From the NCBI GenBank assembly GCA_029203185.1, contig CP119310.1, forward strand, positions 2,858,001 to 2,922,000: a stretch of DNA of 64,000 nt, in the 5' to 3' direction. The DNA comes from Candidatus Chryseobacterium colombiense (lineage in GTDB: Bacteria; Bacteroidota; Bacteroidia; Flavobacteriales; Weeksellaceae). Both the position numbers and the translations under genes were made by a program. Shown here piece after piece: positions 52,747 through 61,534 of this stretch. The notes under the pieces were generated by a model. The model was not told the origin of the DNA and made no database searches. It saw only the letters and a list, made by a program, of their open reading frames with translations. The first letter of the stretch is position 1. The number at the start of each line of letters is the position of its first letter.

Positions 52747-54156
52747 TTAATCTAGCTTTTCCTCTTTCAGCATACTGTAAAAATTCGGGAAGCGCAACTG
52801 CACTGTTGTTCCCTGATTTTCATGAGAGCTCACAATCAATTCACCATGATGCATTCTCACAATATTTCTCGCCAAAGGAAGACCAATTCCGTATCCTTCG
52901 TAGTTTTGGGTATTGGAAGCCCGGAAAAAGGGATCATAAATTTTATTCATTTCCTCTTCAGGAATCCCGATTCCATTGTCTTTTATAATGATATAAACAT
53001 CTGCATCCGTCGCTCCCAATGAAACTTTAACCTGTTGAAAATTAGAATATTTACACCCGTTCTGAATAATATTCGTAACTGCAAGATGCAGAAGCTGTTC
53101 ATTACCCTGAACTTTCAATTTCTTAGGATTATCAGGCAACATACTGATGTCCAGATAGATATTATTTCTTGAATCAATTCTTCGCAATGTTTCAATGACA
53201 TCCCAAAGCAACTGATCCATTCTTACCTTATCCATCTTCTGAATCTTCCCGTCAAAACCGGTTTGGGCAATCATCAGCAGAGCTTTGATTTTCTTGTCCA
53301 GTTTTTCGGCTTCATCAAGGATAATTCCTAACGTTTCTTTATATTCATCGTTGGTTCTGGAAATCGAAAGCGCAACATCTGCTTCTCCCATAATGGAGGT
53401 AAGAGGCGTTCTCAGCTCATGGGAAACATTTCCGATCAGGTGATTTTGAGTTTCAAAAGAAGTTTCGATACGGTTCAGCATATCGTTAAATGTTTCCACC
53501 AATTCGTTCAATTCTTTATTGTCCGGTTGTGGTTCAAGACGCAGATGAAGATTTTCAGAACTTATTTCCTTTACCTTTCCGGTGATTTTCAAAATAGGCC
53601 TGAATAAGGTTTTAGATAAATAAAAAGAGAAGATCATGCTAAAGAACAGCGAAAGTACAATACAGGTAATCAAAGTTCTTTTCAGAAAGCCCAGATAGTA
53701 AACTACATAATGATTTTTGGCCGAAGCTATCGCAATATAGTTTTTATCATCATGCCTGAAAGTCTGACCGATATAGTAGAATTCTTTATCGTTATAATTC
53801 GCTTCCCCATCTCTCGCAATACTCTTGAAAAAATAATCAGGAATATGAACTTCCTGTGAGATTTTTTTATAGTTTGAATCCGCAGGAATCGCAAATACAT
53901 AATCGCGTTCCATCGGAAGCTCTTCATCATTTAAACTGTTTAAAATATAATTTTCGGGAAGATCGAGATCGTCTTTACTTTTTTCAATCTGAACAATAGT
54001 GGTAGTCCGGATCTTTAATAATTCATAAAACCTCTGATGCGAAAAGTTGACAATTGAAAAATACACCAATCCACTGAACAACAATATGATGGCGGTAAAA
54101 ACCAACATCAGAAGAACCATGGTCTTGGTTTGATTGGTGACAACTTTATTAAACAT
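52747..54156 (-). CDS. HAMP-domain sensor histidine kinase
   Basis: 469 residues. Two membrane helices (about 15-37 and 163-185) enclose a periplasmic domain; a HAMP domain follows (about 185-240: LFRPILKITGKVKEISSENL). The phospho-acceptor is in NVSHELRTPLTS and the ATPase has NIIQNGCKYS, DNGIGIP and GYGIGLPLARNIV. It is downstream of the OmpR-type regulator gene at 3 bp, forming a typical pair. The signal is unknown. Confidence 0.93.
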   Translation of the reverse strand: MFNKVVTNQTKTMVLLMLVFTAIILLFSGLVYFSIVNFSHQRFYELLKIRTTTIVQIEKSKDDLDLPENYILNSLNDEELPMERDYVFAIPADSNYKKISQEVHIPDYFFKSIARDGEANYNDKEFYYIGQTFRHDDKNYIAIASAKNHYVVYYLGFLKRTLITCIVLSLFFSMIFSFYLSKTLFRPILKITGKVKEISSENLHLRLEPQPDNKELNELVETFNDMLNRIETSFETQNHLIGNVSHELRTPLTSIMGEADVALSISRTNDEYKETLGIILDEAEKLDKKIKALLMIAQTGFDGKIQKMDKVRMDQLLWDVIETLRRIDSRNNIYLDISMLPDNPKKLKVQGNEQLLHLAVTNIIQNGCKYSNFQQVKVSLGATDADVYIIIKDNGIGIPEEEMNKIYDPFFRASNTQNYEGYGIGLPLARNIVRMHHGELIVSSHENQGTTVQLRFPNFYSMLKEEKLD

Positions 54157-54159
54157 TCA

Positions 54160-54867
54160 TTAAGATTTTTTCAATACATAACCCATTCCTATGACCGTAT
54201 GAATCAATTTGTTATCTTCCTGATTATCCAGTTTTTTTCTTAGATAATTCACGTAAACATCAACAACATTGGTTCCCAGCTCGTAATTTACCCCCCAAAC
54301 TGCTTCCAAAACTTCTGTTCTGGAAATTACTTTTTCAGGGTTGTTTAAAAAGTACAGCAATAATTTGTACTCCGTTGAAGTCAGTGAAATTTCCTCACCC
54401 CCACGCGTAACTTTCTTGGTATAATCATTAAGAATTAAATCTGAAAACTGAAAAACATATTCATTATCAGGTTCAGGCTCAATAATTTCCGGCGCACTTC
54501 CATTATTACTTCTTCTCAGTAAAGACTTTACACGAGCGACCAATTCAATGAATTTGAATGGTTTAACTAAATAATCATCTCCACCACTCTCTAAGCCCAA
54601 TACGATATTTTCCGATGTTCCCAATGCCGTCAAAAACAAAATCGGGACATGCTGATTCGTTTTTCGGATTTCCTTACAGACATCCAGTCCATTCATTTCC
54701 GGCAACATAATATCCAGGATTACCAAATCGAAGTCGCTTGACTGAACCAACTGTACACCGGTACGCCCATCAAAAGCGACAGAAACTTCATATCCGTTTT
54801 CCTGAAGTCCTTTTTTAATAAAAGACACCACACTGGTTTCGTCTTCGATGAGGATAATTTTTTTCAT
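54160..54867 (-). CDS. OmpR-family response regulator
   Basis: 235 residues. Receiver domain with acidic IEDET at the start, phospho-acceptor Asp near 51 (LVILDIMLPEMNG) and DDYLVKPFKF near 103. The winged-helix DNA-binding domain follows (about 135-235: SLTSTEYKLLLYFLNNPEKVISRTEVLEAVWG, YVNYLRKKLD). Partner of the kinase that follows. A 131-bp gap with a terminator on the upstream side separates it from the GNAT gene. Confidence 0.95.
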   Translation of the reverse strand: MKKIILIEDETSVVSFIKKGLQENGYEVSVAFDGRTGVQLVQSSDFDLVILDIMLPEMNGLDVCKEIRKTNQHVPILFLTALGTSENIVLGLESGGDDYLVKPFKFIELVARVKSLLRRSNNGSAPEIIEPEPDNEYVFQFSDLILNDYTKKVTRGGEEISLTSTEYKLLLYFLNNPEKVISRTEVLEAVWGVNYELGTNVVDVYVNYLRKKLDNQEDNKLIHTVIGMGYVLKKS

Positions 54868-54944
54868 TGAAATAAGGAATTAGACAAAAATAGAAAATTT
54901 ATTTTGGTTGGAAAGAAAACGAAAATTAACGGAAAGCTGATCAA

Positions 54945-54976
54945 TAAAAAAGCATACCAAAAAATCAGTATGCTTT
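54945..54976 (-). terminator. Terminator of the GNAT/MocR transcript
   Basis: AAAGCATAC (54949-54957) pairs with GTATGCTTT (54968-54976); reading on the minus strand the stem is followed by six T residues. Confidence 0.75.
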
Positions 54977-54998
54977 CTCTTTAACAAAATTAATATAT

Positions 54999-55481
54999 CT
55001 AAAAACTAAAATCCAGCAACATCTTCGTATCAGCTCTCTCATAAGGAGAATCTATTACCGGAATATGCTGAAAGCCTAATTTTTCGTAAAGTTTAATTGC
55101 AGGAATCAGGGAAGAATTCGTTTCAAGAAAAACTTCTTTAGCTTTTAATTGTTTAGCCTTATCAATCAGTTCCTGCCCTATTAAATAGCCAATCTTTTTC
55201 CCCTGAGCTTTCGGACTGACCGCCATTTTTGCCAGTTCAAAAATCAACGGCTCATCGGAAGTCTTTATCAGTGCACATGTTCCTACAACCTCATTATTTA
55301 AAAGTGCAAAAACAATATGTCCGCCTTTATTGATGATATATTCTTCAGGATGATCAAGCATTTTATAATCGCTTGCTTCCATTTTGAAAAATTTGCTGAT
55401 CCATTCTTCATTTAAATCCCTGAAATCCTGTTGATATTTAGGATCATATTCAACAATTTTCACTTCATTATTATTGTCCAT
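54999..55481 (-). CDS. GNAT acetyltransferase
   Basis: 160 residues. AKMAVSPKAQGKKIGYLIGQELI is the acetyl-CoA-binding motif (Q/R-x-x-G-x-G/A type, about 86-108). KEVFLETNSSLIPAIKLYEKLGF fits the end of the GNAT fold. The text DNNNEVKIVEYDPKYQ at the start is common for MarR-linked GNATs, but no MarR domain is present. It lies 13 bp from the MocR gene and is probably co-transcribed. Confidence 0.88.
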   Translation of the reverse strand: MDNNNEVKIVEYDPKYQQDFRDLNEEWISKFFKMEASDYKMLDHPEEYIINKGGHIVFALLNNEVVGTCALIKTSDEPLIFELAKMAVSPKAQGKKIGYLIGQELIDKAKQLKAKEVFLETNSSLIPAIKLYEKLGFQHIPVIDSPYERADTKMLLDFSF

Positions 55482-55494
55482 TGTTTATATTTAA

Positions 55495-56910
55495 TTAAAA
55501 TCTGTTTTTTATCATTTTCCCCAATTTTTCAAGGTCACTTTCCACACGATCCGTCCATTCCATGGCATAGTTCAGGCGCAAACAATTCTGATACTGATTA
55601 TATTGCGAAAACATTCTTCCCGGAGCAAAATTGATTTTCTGACTGAAAGCTTCATCATACAGATCTTCCGTACAAATTCTTTTATCGAGTTCAAGCCAGA
55701 GCATAAAACCTCCTTTCGGATCAGATATTTTAGTGTTATCAGGAAAATAAGCCGCAACTGATTTTTGGATCTGAAGATAATTTGAATATAACTTCTTCCT
55801 GAACATTCTCAAATGATGATCATAACGGCCATGTTCCAGAAAATCCGCAATCACATCTGAATACAGCGAGGGACTACAAACTGTTTGAACCAGCTTCTGA
55901 CGGATAATTTTATCCTTGAATTTCCCCGGAGCAACCCAGCCTATTCTATATCCGGGGGCTAAGACCTTAGTGACAGAGCCAATCCACATGACCAGACCTG
56001 CTTCATCATAAAACTTACAAGGCTTAGGTCTTTCTGCACCGAAATAAACATTTCCATAAATGTCATCTTCTATCAGTGGTACATTATATTCTGTAATCAG
56101 TCTCACCAATTCTCTTTTATTCTCATCCGGCATCTGAAAACCTAACGGATTATTAAAATTCGTCACAAAACAGCATGCAGATAATTTTGGAAGTACTTTT
56201 TTTAAGGCCTCAAGATCAACTCCCAGAACAGGATGGGTCGGAATTTCCACAACCTTTAATCCCAACAATTGAATTGCCTGCAAAATCCCGAAATAAACAG
56301 GACTTTCCACAGCCACCCAGTCACCAGGTTTAGTAACCGCCATCAGACAGTTATACACAGCATTCATCGCCCCTGAAGTAGTGACAAGATCATCTTCTGT
56401 AATTTTTCCTTCCAAAACCATCGCCCACTTCGCAATTTCACGACGAAGATGTTCACTCCCCTGAACCGGTTCATAATCTGTTCCGCTGTCATTTTTACTT
56501 TTAATGACATTTACCATTGATTTTTTCAGCTTAGCTAGCGGAAGAAAACTTTTTCCGGGAATCCCCAAGGCAAACTGCGTAACATCCGTTCCGGCAATCG
56601 TTCCGAAAACCTTATCAATAAGATCTTCGGGAGCTTTCTGAGATTCTGAAACCTTCATTTTTGCAACTGAAGGAAGCGCCAGTTTTCGTTGTGAAGTCTG
56701 ACTCACAAAATAGCCGTATTTCGGACGGGATTCCACCAAAGAACGGCTTTCAAGTTCCATATAAGCCTGCTTTACCGTGTTCAGACTTACGTTATATAGT
56801 TTTTGTGCACTCCTCAATGAAGGAAGCCTGTCCCCGAATTGTAAAGTTTCACTTTTGATCTGCTCTGTGACAGATTTTGCGATCTTAAGGTATAGAACAT
56901 CTTTAGCCAT
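55495..56910 (-). CDS. MocR/PdxR-type regulator (GntR HTH fused to aminotransferase domain)
   Basis: 471 residues. The N-terminal winged helix of GntR type covers about 1-75 (GDRLPSLRSAQKLYNVSLNTVKQAYMEL). A fold-type I aminotransferase-like domain follows (about 110-470) with NFNNPLGFQMP, IEDDIYGNVYF and the PLP lysine in GSVTKVLAPGYRIGW. MocR proteins sense PLP or a PLP-bound amine and control transport or biosynthesis; the target is unknown. Confidence 0.9.
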   Translation of the reverse strand: MAKDVLYLKIAKSVTEQIKSETLQFGDRLPSLRSAQKLYNVSLNTVKQAYMELESRSLVESRPKYGYFVSQTSQRKLALPSVAKMKVSESQKAPEDLIDKVFGTIAGTDVTQFALGIPGKSFLPLAKLKKSMVNVIKSKNDSGTDYEPVQGSEHLRREIAKWAMVLEGKITEDDLVTTSGAMNAVYNCLMAVTKPGDWVAVESPVYFGILQAIQLLGLKVVEIPTHPVLGVDLEALKKVLPKLSACCFVTNFNNPLGFQMPDENKRELVRLITEYNVPLIEDDIYGNVYFGAERPKPCKFYDEAGLVMWIGSVTKVLAPGYRIGWVAPGKFKDKIIRQKLVQTVCSPSLYSDVIADFLEHGRYDHHLRMFRKKLYSNYLQIQKSVAAYFPDNTKISDPKGGFMLWLELDKRICTEDLYDEAFSQKINFAPGRMFSQYNQYQNCLRLNYAMEWTDRVESDLEKLGKMIKNRF

Positions 56911-56951
56911 ACAAATCTCTTTACGTAAATTTACGATTTTAAACAGCCTTT

Positions 56952-57317
56952 TTAATTATTCAGCCAGTCAACCATTCTTCGGATATTATATGTAAGCTCT
57001 TCCGGATCTCTAAAATTTTCTGAATCATTCCTTTCACAGTAATTTTTGGCTTTCTTCTTAAAATCTTCCTTCTCACTGATTGTTAATTCCGGATTTTCAT
57101 AAATTTCAAAGTCAATCTGATTGTTTTTATTGATGACAAGACTTGCAAATGCCACAATCCCATTTCCTTTTTTAATCAAAAGAAAAGGAATTCCAAAACT
57201 TGCATTGACCATATTCAGTCTGAACTTCTGAAGAAATAAATTCTTCAGTTCTAAAATATCTGATGCATAGACTTCAGCATACTGAAGCCGGGCCTGATGT
57301 TGAAAAGCCGTTTCCAT
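56952..57317 (-). CDS. Hypothetical soluble protein
   Basis: 121 residues, no signal peptide or membrane helix. The beginning METAFQHQARLQYAEVYASD and central IPFLLIKKGNGIVAFASLVI suggest an alpha/beta fold, followed by a helical end (EKEDFKKKAKNYCERND). I do not recognise the family. It starts 42 bp upstream of the MocR start on the same strand and may share a transcript. Confidence 0.6.
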   Translation of the reverse strand: METAFQHQARLQYAEVYASDILELKNLFLQKFRLNMVNASFGIPFLLIKKGNGIVAFASLVINKNNQIDFEIYENPELTISEKEDFKKKAKNYCERNDSENFRDPEELTYNIRRMVDWLNN

Positions 57318-57458
57318 AATACCTGATTTACTTTAGCAAATGTATAGAGTATTCGAAACCGGATACAGATACAGAAGTTTATATTTTTATGGATACAGAT
57401 TTATTGATGACGATGAATGAATAGCAAAATTCAGAAAGATAACTCTAGAAAAGGTATA

Positions 57459-57495
57459 AAAACAGAAAACCCTCCGTAATCAAATTACAGAGGGT
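57459..57495 (-). terminator. Terminator of the tRNA transcript
   Basis: ACCCTCCGTAAT (57469-57480) pairs with ATTACAGAGGGT (57484-57495; one mismatch-type pair); on the minus strand T residues follow. Confidence 0.75.
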
Positions 57496-57499
57496 CTTG

Positions 57500-57583
57500 T
57501 ACCCCAGGCGGGACTTGAACCCGCACGCCAAAAGAGGCACAGGATTTTAAGTCCTGCGTGTCTACCAGTTCCACCACCAGGGC
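57500..57583 (-). tRNA. tRNA-Leu (anticodon UAA)
   Basis: On the minus strand the gene starts GCCCTGGTGGTGGAACTGG. The anticodon loop CTTAAAA between CAGGA and TCCTG gives UAA. The T arm GCGGGTTCAAGTCCCGC and a long variable arm are those of a class II tRNA. The acceptor stem has several G-U pairs. CCA is not encoded. Confidence 0.95.
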
Positions 57584-57592
57584 ATGGTGTGG

Positions 57593-57665
57593 AGCGAAAA
57601 ACGGGATTCGAACCCGCGACCCCAACCTTGGCAAGGTTGTGCTCTACCAGCTGAGCTATTTTCGC
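57593..57665 (-). tRNA. tRNA-Gly (anticodon GCC)
   Basis: Minus strand start GCGAAAATAGCTCAGCTGG, anticodon loop TTGCCAA between CAACC and GGTTG, T arm GCGGGTTCGAATCCCGT, acceptor pairs GCGAAAA with TTTTCGC, discriminator T. The 3' CCA is encoded in the DNA (57590-57592), unlike in the two leucine genes. Confidence 0.95.
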
Positions 57666-57672
57666 AAAACTG

Positions 57673-57754
57673 TGCGGATGAAGGGACTCGAACCCCCACG
57701 CCTCTCGGCACCAGATCCTAAGTCTGGCGTGGCTACCAATTACACCACATCCGC
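57673..57754 (-). tRNA. tRNA-Leu (anticodon UAG)
   Basis: Minus strand start GCGGATGTGGTGTAATTGG, anticodon loop CTTAGGA between CCAGA and TCTGG gives UAG, T arm with GGTTCGAGTCC, class II variable arm. First gene of the three-tRNA transcript. CCA is not encoded. Confidence 0.95.
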
Positions 57755-57816
57755 GTTGTTGTTATTTGAAAACTTATTTTTAAAGAACTTATTTCGTTTT
57801 TCCGTTTTCAGTGGTG

Positions 57817-57847
57817 CAAAGATAGGATATTTTCTTTTACCTCCAAA
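57817..57847 (-). promoter_or_regulatory. Consensus Bacteroidota promoter of the tRNA cluster
   Basis: Reading the minus strand: TTTG (57844-57847), exactly 19 nt, then TATCTTTG (57817-57824). This fits the TTTG-N19-TAnnTTTG consensus perfectly, and the tRNA-Leu starts 62 nt downstream. Confidence 0.85.
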
Positions 57848-57943
57848 CTTTTCACTAAAAAAAATTAAAATTTTGCATTTTTTTTTTCTCGTAGCCTTTA
57901 TTACGATTCATTTTCTTACTTTTACACCGTTAATTATTATGAT

Positions 57944-58321
57944 ATGGAATTACAAGGAACGATAAAGAAACTTTTTGATGCTCAGACGTTTGCGAGCGGG
58001 TTTCAAAAGAGAGAAATGGTTATTTTAACTCAGGAACAATATCCACAGCCTATTAACATAGAATTTCTGTCTGATAAGATCAGTTTATTAGATAACCTTA
58101 AAGAAGGAGAAAATGTAAAGGTTGGGATCAATATCAGAGGAAGAGAATGGGTTTCTCCTCAGGGTGAGACAAAATACTTCAACTCTATTACAGGATGGAA
58201 AGTAGAAAAAGTTTTTGACAACGGTTCTGAGCCTACACAGGCTGCACCTTCTCATTCTGCAGCTCCGGTTTCAAATGAAAATCCTTTTGCTGGAGATGAC
58301 GATGATGATTTACCTTTTTAA
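57944..58321 (+). CDS. DUF3127 protein with an SSB-like acidic tail
   Basis: 125 residues. The N-terminal 90 residues form a small beta-barrel-like domain (MELQGTIKKLFDAQTF, REMVILTQEQYPQPINIEF, NVKVGINIRGREW), DUF3127, similar in layout to OB folds. A flexible Pro/Ala/Ser linker leads to the terminus DDDDDLPF, nearly identical in character to the C-terminal tip of bacterial SSB that recruits DNA repair proteins. A single-strand DNA or RNA role is inferred, not shown. Confidence 0.85.
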   Translation: MELQGTIKKLFDAQTFASGFQKREMVILTQEQYPQPINIEFLSDKISLLDNLKEGENVKVGINIRGREWVSPQGETKYFNSITGWKVEKVFDNGSEPTQAAPSHSAAPVSNENPFAGDDDDDLPF

Positions 58322-58380
58322 TTAAAAGATAATATTGAAATATTAATCCTGCTTTTTAAGTGGGATTTTTTTTCCTAGAT

Positions 58381-59031
58381 ATGATTCGACTAGACGAAAA
58401 TGAGATTTCATTTCCCGACCCTGAACTCTATGATGGGCATGAGGGTGTTATTGCTTTTGGCGGAGATCTGTCCATAGAACGGATCTGGTTTGCCTATCAG
58501 CTGGGAATTTTTCCATGGTATAACCCCGACGAAGAAATTCTTTGGTGGTGTCCCGATCCCAGATTTGTTTTGTTTCCTGAAGAGCTAAAGGTTTCGAAAT
58601 CAATGAGGAAAATACTGAACCGTGACGTTTTTACATTTTCGGAGAATCAGAATTTCAGAGAAGTTATCAAAAACTGTCAGGAAATAAGCAGAATAGGACA
58701 AACAGGAACATGGCTCTCAGATGAACTGATGAATACTTTTATTCAGCTGCATGAATATGGTTTGGCAAAAAGTATTGAAGTCTGGCAAAATGAGGAATTA
58801 GTCGGAGGATTTTATGGTCTTCAGATCGGAAATGTCTTCTGTGGTGAAAGTATGTTTGCCAAAGCAAGCAACGCTTCAAAAGCCGGATTTATTCATTTTA
58901 TTGAAACCAATACAAATTTAGAGTTAATTGACTGTCAGTCTCATACAGAACATCTTGAAAGCCTGGGAGCGAAAATGATTCCGAAAAAAGAGTTTTTAAA
59001 AATATTACACCAAAACAATGAACGCAGATAG
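58381..59031 (+). CDS. aat: Leucyl/phenylalanyl-tRNA-protein transferase
   Basis: 216 residues from the ATG at 58381; the in-frame ATG at 58360 would add 7 unusual residues (MGFFFLD). The enzyme attaches Leu or Phe from tRNA to proteins with N-terminal Arg or Lys, marking them for ClpS/ClpAP. Motifs: GVIAFGGDLSIERIWFAYQLGIFPWY near 22-47, WWCPDPRFVLFP, and GVYGLQIGNVFCGESMF-type text (GFYGLQIGNVFCGESMFAK). Overlaps the transporter gene by 14 bp. Confidence 0.92.
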   Translation: MIRLDENEISFPDPELYDGHEGVIAFGGDLSIERIWFAYQLGIFPWYNPDEEILWWCPDPRFVLFPEELKVSKSMRKILNRDVFTFSENQNFREVIKNCQEISRIGQTGTWLSDELMNTFIQLHEYGLAKSIEVWQNEELVGGFYGLQIGNVFCGESMFAKASNASKAGFIHFIETNTNLELIDCQSHTEHLESLGAKMIPKKEFLKILHQNNERR

Positions 59032-59908
59032 AGAGAAATGGATACTTCTGATGGTATTAAGTATCATTTGGGGATCTTCTTTTATTTTAATAAAAAAATC
59101 TTTAGAACATTTCAGTCCGTATCAGGTCGGAGCTTTAAGAGTTTTGATAGCCGGAATTATTTTAATGCCTATTGCGATTTCAAAATATAAGCTATTTCCG
59201 AAGAAACATTTAAAATGGTTGATTTTAGCCGCATTTACCGGAAATTTTATTCCGATGTTTTTATTTCCTATCGCAGAAACTGAAGTAAGCAGCAGCATTG
59301 CGGGAATTATTAATTCCATGATGCCTATTTTTGTAATTATTGTGGGCGCTTTGGTTTGGAAATTTCAAACGACTAAACAGCAGATTTTCGGAACATTAAT
59401 CAGTTTTACAGGAGTTTGTTTACTGGCTTTTGGAGGAGACGGTGAAGGCGGGAAATTTAAACTGATTCCAATTTTACTTTTATTATTGGCTACCTTATGC
59501 TATGCAATGAGCACCACAACAGTAAAATCTAAGCTCATGGAGGTTTCTTCTACCGTTTTATCTGCTTTTGTATTCTCTTTTGTATTATTTTTTCCATCTA
59601 TTATTGCCTTAACTTTTACAGGATTTTTTTCAACATTTAGTTTTAATGAAAGCAATTTAACGGGACTGATGTTCGTAAGTCTGTTATCCATTTTCGGAAC
59701 CGGATTGGCCATGATGATGAATTATCGCCTTTTAAAAGTTTCCTCGCCTTTATTTGCTTCTACAGTTACTCTACTGATGCCAATTGTAGCAATTATCTGG
59801 GGCTTTTTAGATGGTGAAAAGTTAAATACCCTGCAGTTTGTTGGCGCAGCAATCATTATTGCCGGATTGATCTTTTTAAGAACCAAGCCTAACGTTATAA
59901 AAAAATAA
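59018..59908 (+). CDS. EamA-family (DMT) membrane transporter
   Basis: 296 residues with ten membrane helices in two EamA repeats (SIIWGSSFILIKKSLEHFSPYQVGALRV at 16-43; AIIWGFLDGEKLNTLQFVGAAIIIAGL near 260). The family exports metabolites and amino acids; substrate unknown. Starts inside the end of aat (14-bp overlap), so they are coupled. Confidence 0.9.
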   Translation: MNADREKWILLMVLSIIWGSSFILIKKSLEHFSPYQVGALRVLIAGIILMPIAISKYKLFPKKHLKWLILAAFTGNFIPMFLFPIAETEVSSSIAGIINSMMPIFVIIVGALVWKFQTTKQQIFGTLISFTGVCLLAFGGDGEGGKFKLIPILLLLLATLCYAMSTTTVKSKLMEVSSTVLSAFVFSFVLFFPSIIALTFTGFFSTFSFNESNLTGLMFVSLLSIFGTGLAMMMNYRLLKVSSPLFASTVTLLMPIVAIIWGFLDGEKLNTLQFVGAAIIIAGLIFLRTKPNVIKK

Positions 59909-59932
59909 ATCCTGCATTAAGCAGGATTTTTA
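59907..59932 (+). terminator. Intrinsic terminator after the EamA transporter
   Basis: AAATCCTGC (59907-59915) pairs perfectly with GCAGGATTT (59921-59929), 5-nt loop, then TTTA. Confidence 0.8.
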
Positions 59933-59942
59933 TTGTAATAGA

Positions 59943-60015
59943 TCATTCCGAGGGAAAACAATCTCAGTATCTAAAAAACAGATTCTTGTCATTATTCCAT
60001 TTTGTTCAGAATGAC
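59943..60015. repeat. Degenerate TGTCATTCTGA-type inverted repeat
   Basis: TCATTCCGA (59943-59951) and TCAGAATGA (60006-60014) form imperfect outer arms; AATCT and AGATT lie inside, as in the better-preserved element at 36574-36672. It sits in the gap before the convergent TPR gene. Confidence 0.45.
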
Positions 60016-60022
60016 AATAATT

Positions 60023-61411
60023 TTAGCCTTCAGAGTTTTTCTTCTTTACTTTGGCTTTAGCTTTTTTAACCTCATCTTTAATAAACGGATATTTCTTCTG
60101 CATATCTGTAACCAAAGACGGGTCTAATTCAAGGGCAAACTGAAGCGATTCGCCACCTTTTTCATGATCTTTCAGGTTGAAATAGCAATTACTCAACTGA
60201 TAATATAATTCGGCTCTGTGATGCGATTTCAAAGCTTTATTTAAAACAGTGATCGCTTCTTCATATTCTCCCAAGAGCATTAATACCTCCGAATACGCAT
60301 ACCAATTATAAAATCTCGAAGGTTCTGCATCTACTAGTTTTTTTAGACAGTAAAGACTTTCTTCAAACTTTCCGGAATCAATAAATAGAAATGCCAATCT
60401 CTTCTGATAGTCAAGATTGTTTTCATTCAGATGAGTTGCCTCTTTTGCAAAATGCAATGCTTCTGTCATTCCGCCCATTTCTTCGTAAAGATAGGACTGC
60501 TCCATCATAGCAAGATAAAACTGAGGATCTTCTCTCAACGATTTCTGAAAAGAATTGAGTGCCATTATAGGCTGCTTTAAGGCTTTGTAACAAAGTCCTA
60601 TTTTATAAAAGGTAAATGCCTTCGTATATTCCAGTTCCAGCATTTCTTCATAAACTTCAATTGACTTTTTATATTGCCCCAATGCTTCATAACAAGCGGC
60701 TTTATTCGCATATACTCCCACAGAACTAGAATTGATTGCCAGTAAATAGTCATATCCTTTTATGGCTTCTTCATAATTCTTTCTGTTGAAGTAAAATTGC
60801 CCGTATTCGAACCACGCCACTTCTGAATAAGCAAATTCATCTAAATATTCATTAAGAAACGCAATGGCTTCTTCATTTTTATTTAAATCGGCAAAGCAAA
60901 CCATACAGTTTTCTAGCGAGTATTCGTCCGTAGGATCTTCTTTAAGGGCTTTTTTATAGTGCTTAAGGGCATTAAAAGGATCTCCCAGATTCACATATTC
61001 ATCTGCAATGAAATTGTGAAGGAAGTTTTCTTCTTCTTTCAGTTCCAAAGCTTTTTTACATATTTCGATAGATCTTCTAGGGTTTCCTAAATTTGAATAA
61101 TACTTGGCGTAGCAAACCAAAAAGTCGGTGTTTTCCATAGAAGAACCCTTCAACTCATCAATAAGCTCCTTTGCCGCGGTATATTCTTCCCATTCCAATA
61201 GAATTTCAAGCTTTTTGATCTTGATATCTAAAGAATTGGGGTGAAGCTTCAGACCATAATTAACTGCAGTATCTGCATAATTAAAGTCTCCCAGCTCCAA
61301 ATAGTAAACAATAATATCTTCTAACTCTTCAGTATCAAAGTAGAATTCGTCATTGTTTTCCATCATTTCCTCGAACTTTTTTACAAGTTCATTTCCAAAA
61401 TATTCTTCCAA
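60023..61411 (-). CDS. TPR-repeat protein
   Basis: 462 residues, no signal peptide or membrane helix, made almost entirely of about eleven TPR units (for example NFLHNFIADEYVNLGDPFNALKHY and YQKRLAFLFIDSGKFEESLYCL). The first 30 residues are acidic and the last 30 are basic (KDEVKKAKAKVKKKNSEG). TPR arrays are protein-binding scaffolds. No enzyme domain. The neighbouring glmM lies 124 bp upstream on the same strand. Confidence 0.9.
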   Translation of the reverse strand: MEEYFGNELVKKFEEMMENNDEFYFDTEELEDIIVYYLELGDFNYADTAVNYGLKLHPNSLDIKIKKLEILLEWEEYTAAKELIDELKGSSMENTDFLVCYAKYYSNLGNPRRSIEICKKALELKEEENFLHNFIADEYVNLGDPFNALKHYKKALKEDPTDEYSLENCMVCFADLNKNEEAIAFLNEYLDEFAYSEVAWFEYGQFYFNRKNYEEAIKGYDYLLAINSSSVGVYANKAACYEALGQYKKSIEVYEEMLELEYTKAFTFYKIGLCYKALKQPIMALNSFQKSLREDPQFYLAMMEQSYLYEEMGGMTEALHFAKEATHLNENNLDYQKRLAFLFIDSGKFEESLYCLKKLVDAEPSRFYNWYAYSEVLMLLGEYEEAITVLNKALKSHHRAELYYQLSNCYFNLKDHEKGGESLQFALELDPSLVTDMQKKYPFIKDEVKKAKAKVKKKNSEG

Positions 61412-61534
61412 TATAAAACAGTTTAAGATTTAAGACTTGAGATATGAGATATACAAATACTCGGTTCTGAGAATCTTAGTACTATAAATTTAATAATAAT
61501 TCTTTTTAAAATGATGAAATAACTGTTAATTTTA

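Noticed and set aside
57558..57965. Plus-strand ORF of 135 residues with the text GIRTRDPNLG and RMKGLEPPRLSAPDP
   Set aside because: It reads across the antisense of the tRNA-Gly and tRNA-Leu genes; this type of false protein is a familiar artefact of translating tRNA genes.
58360..58380. Upstream start for aat adding MGFFFLD
   Set aside because: The added residues are unlike the family start.
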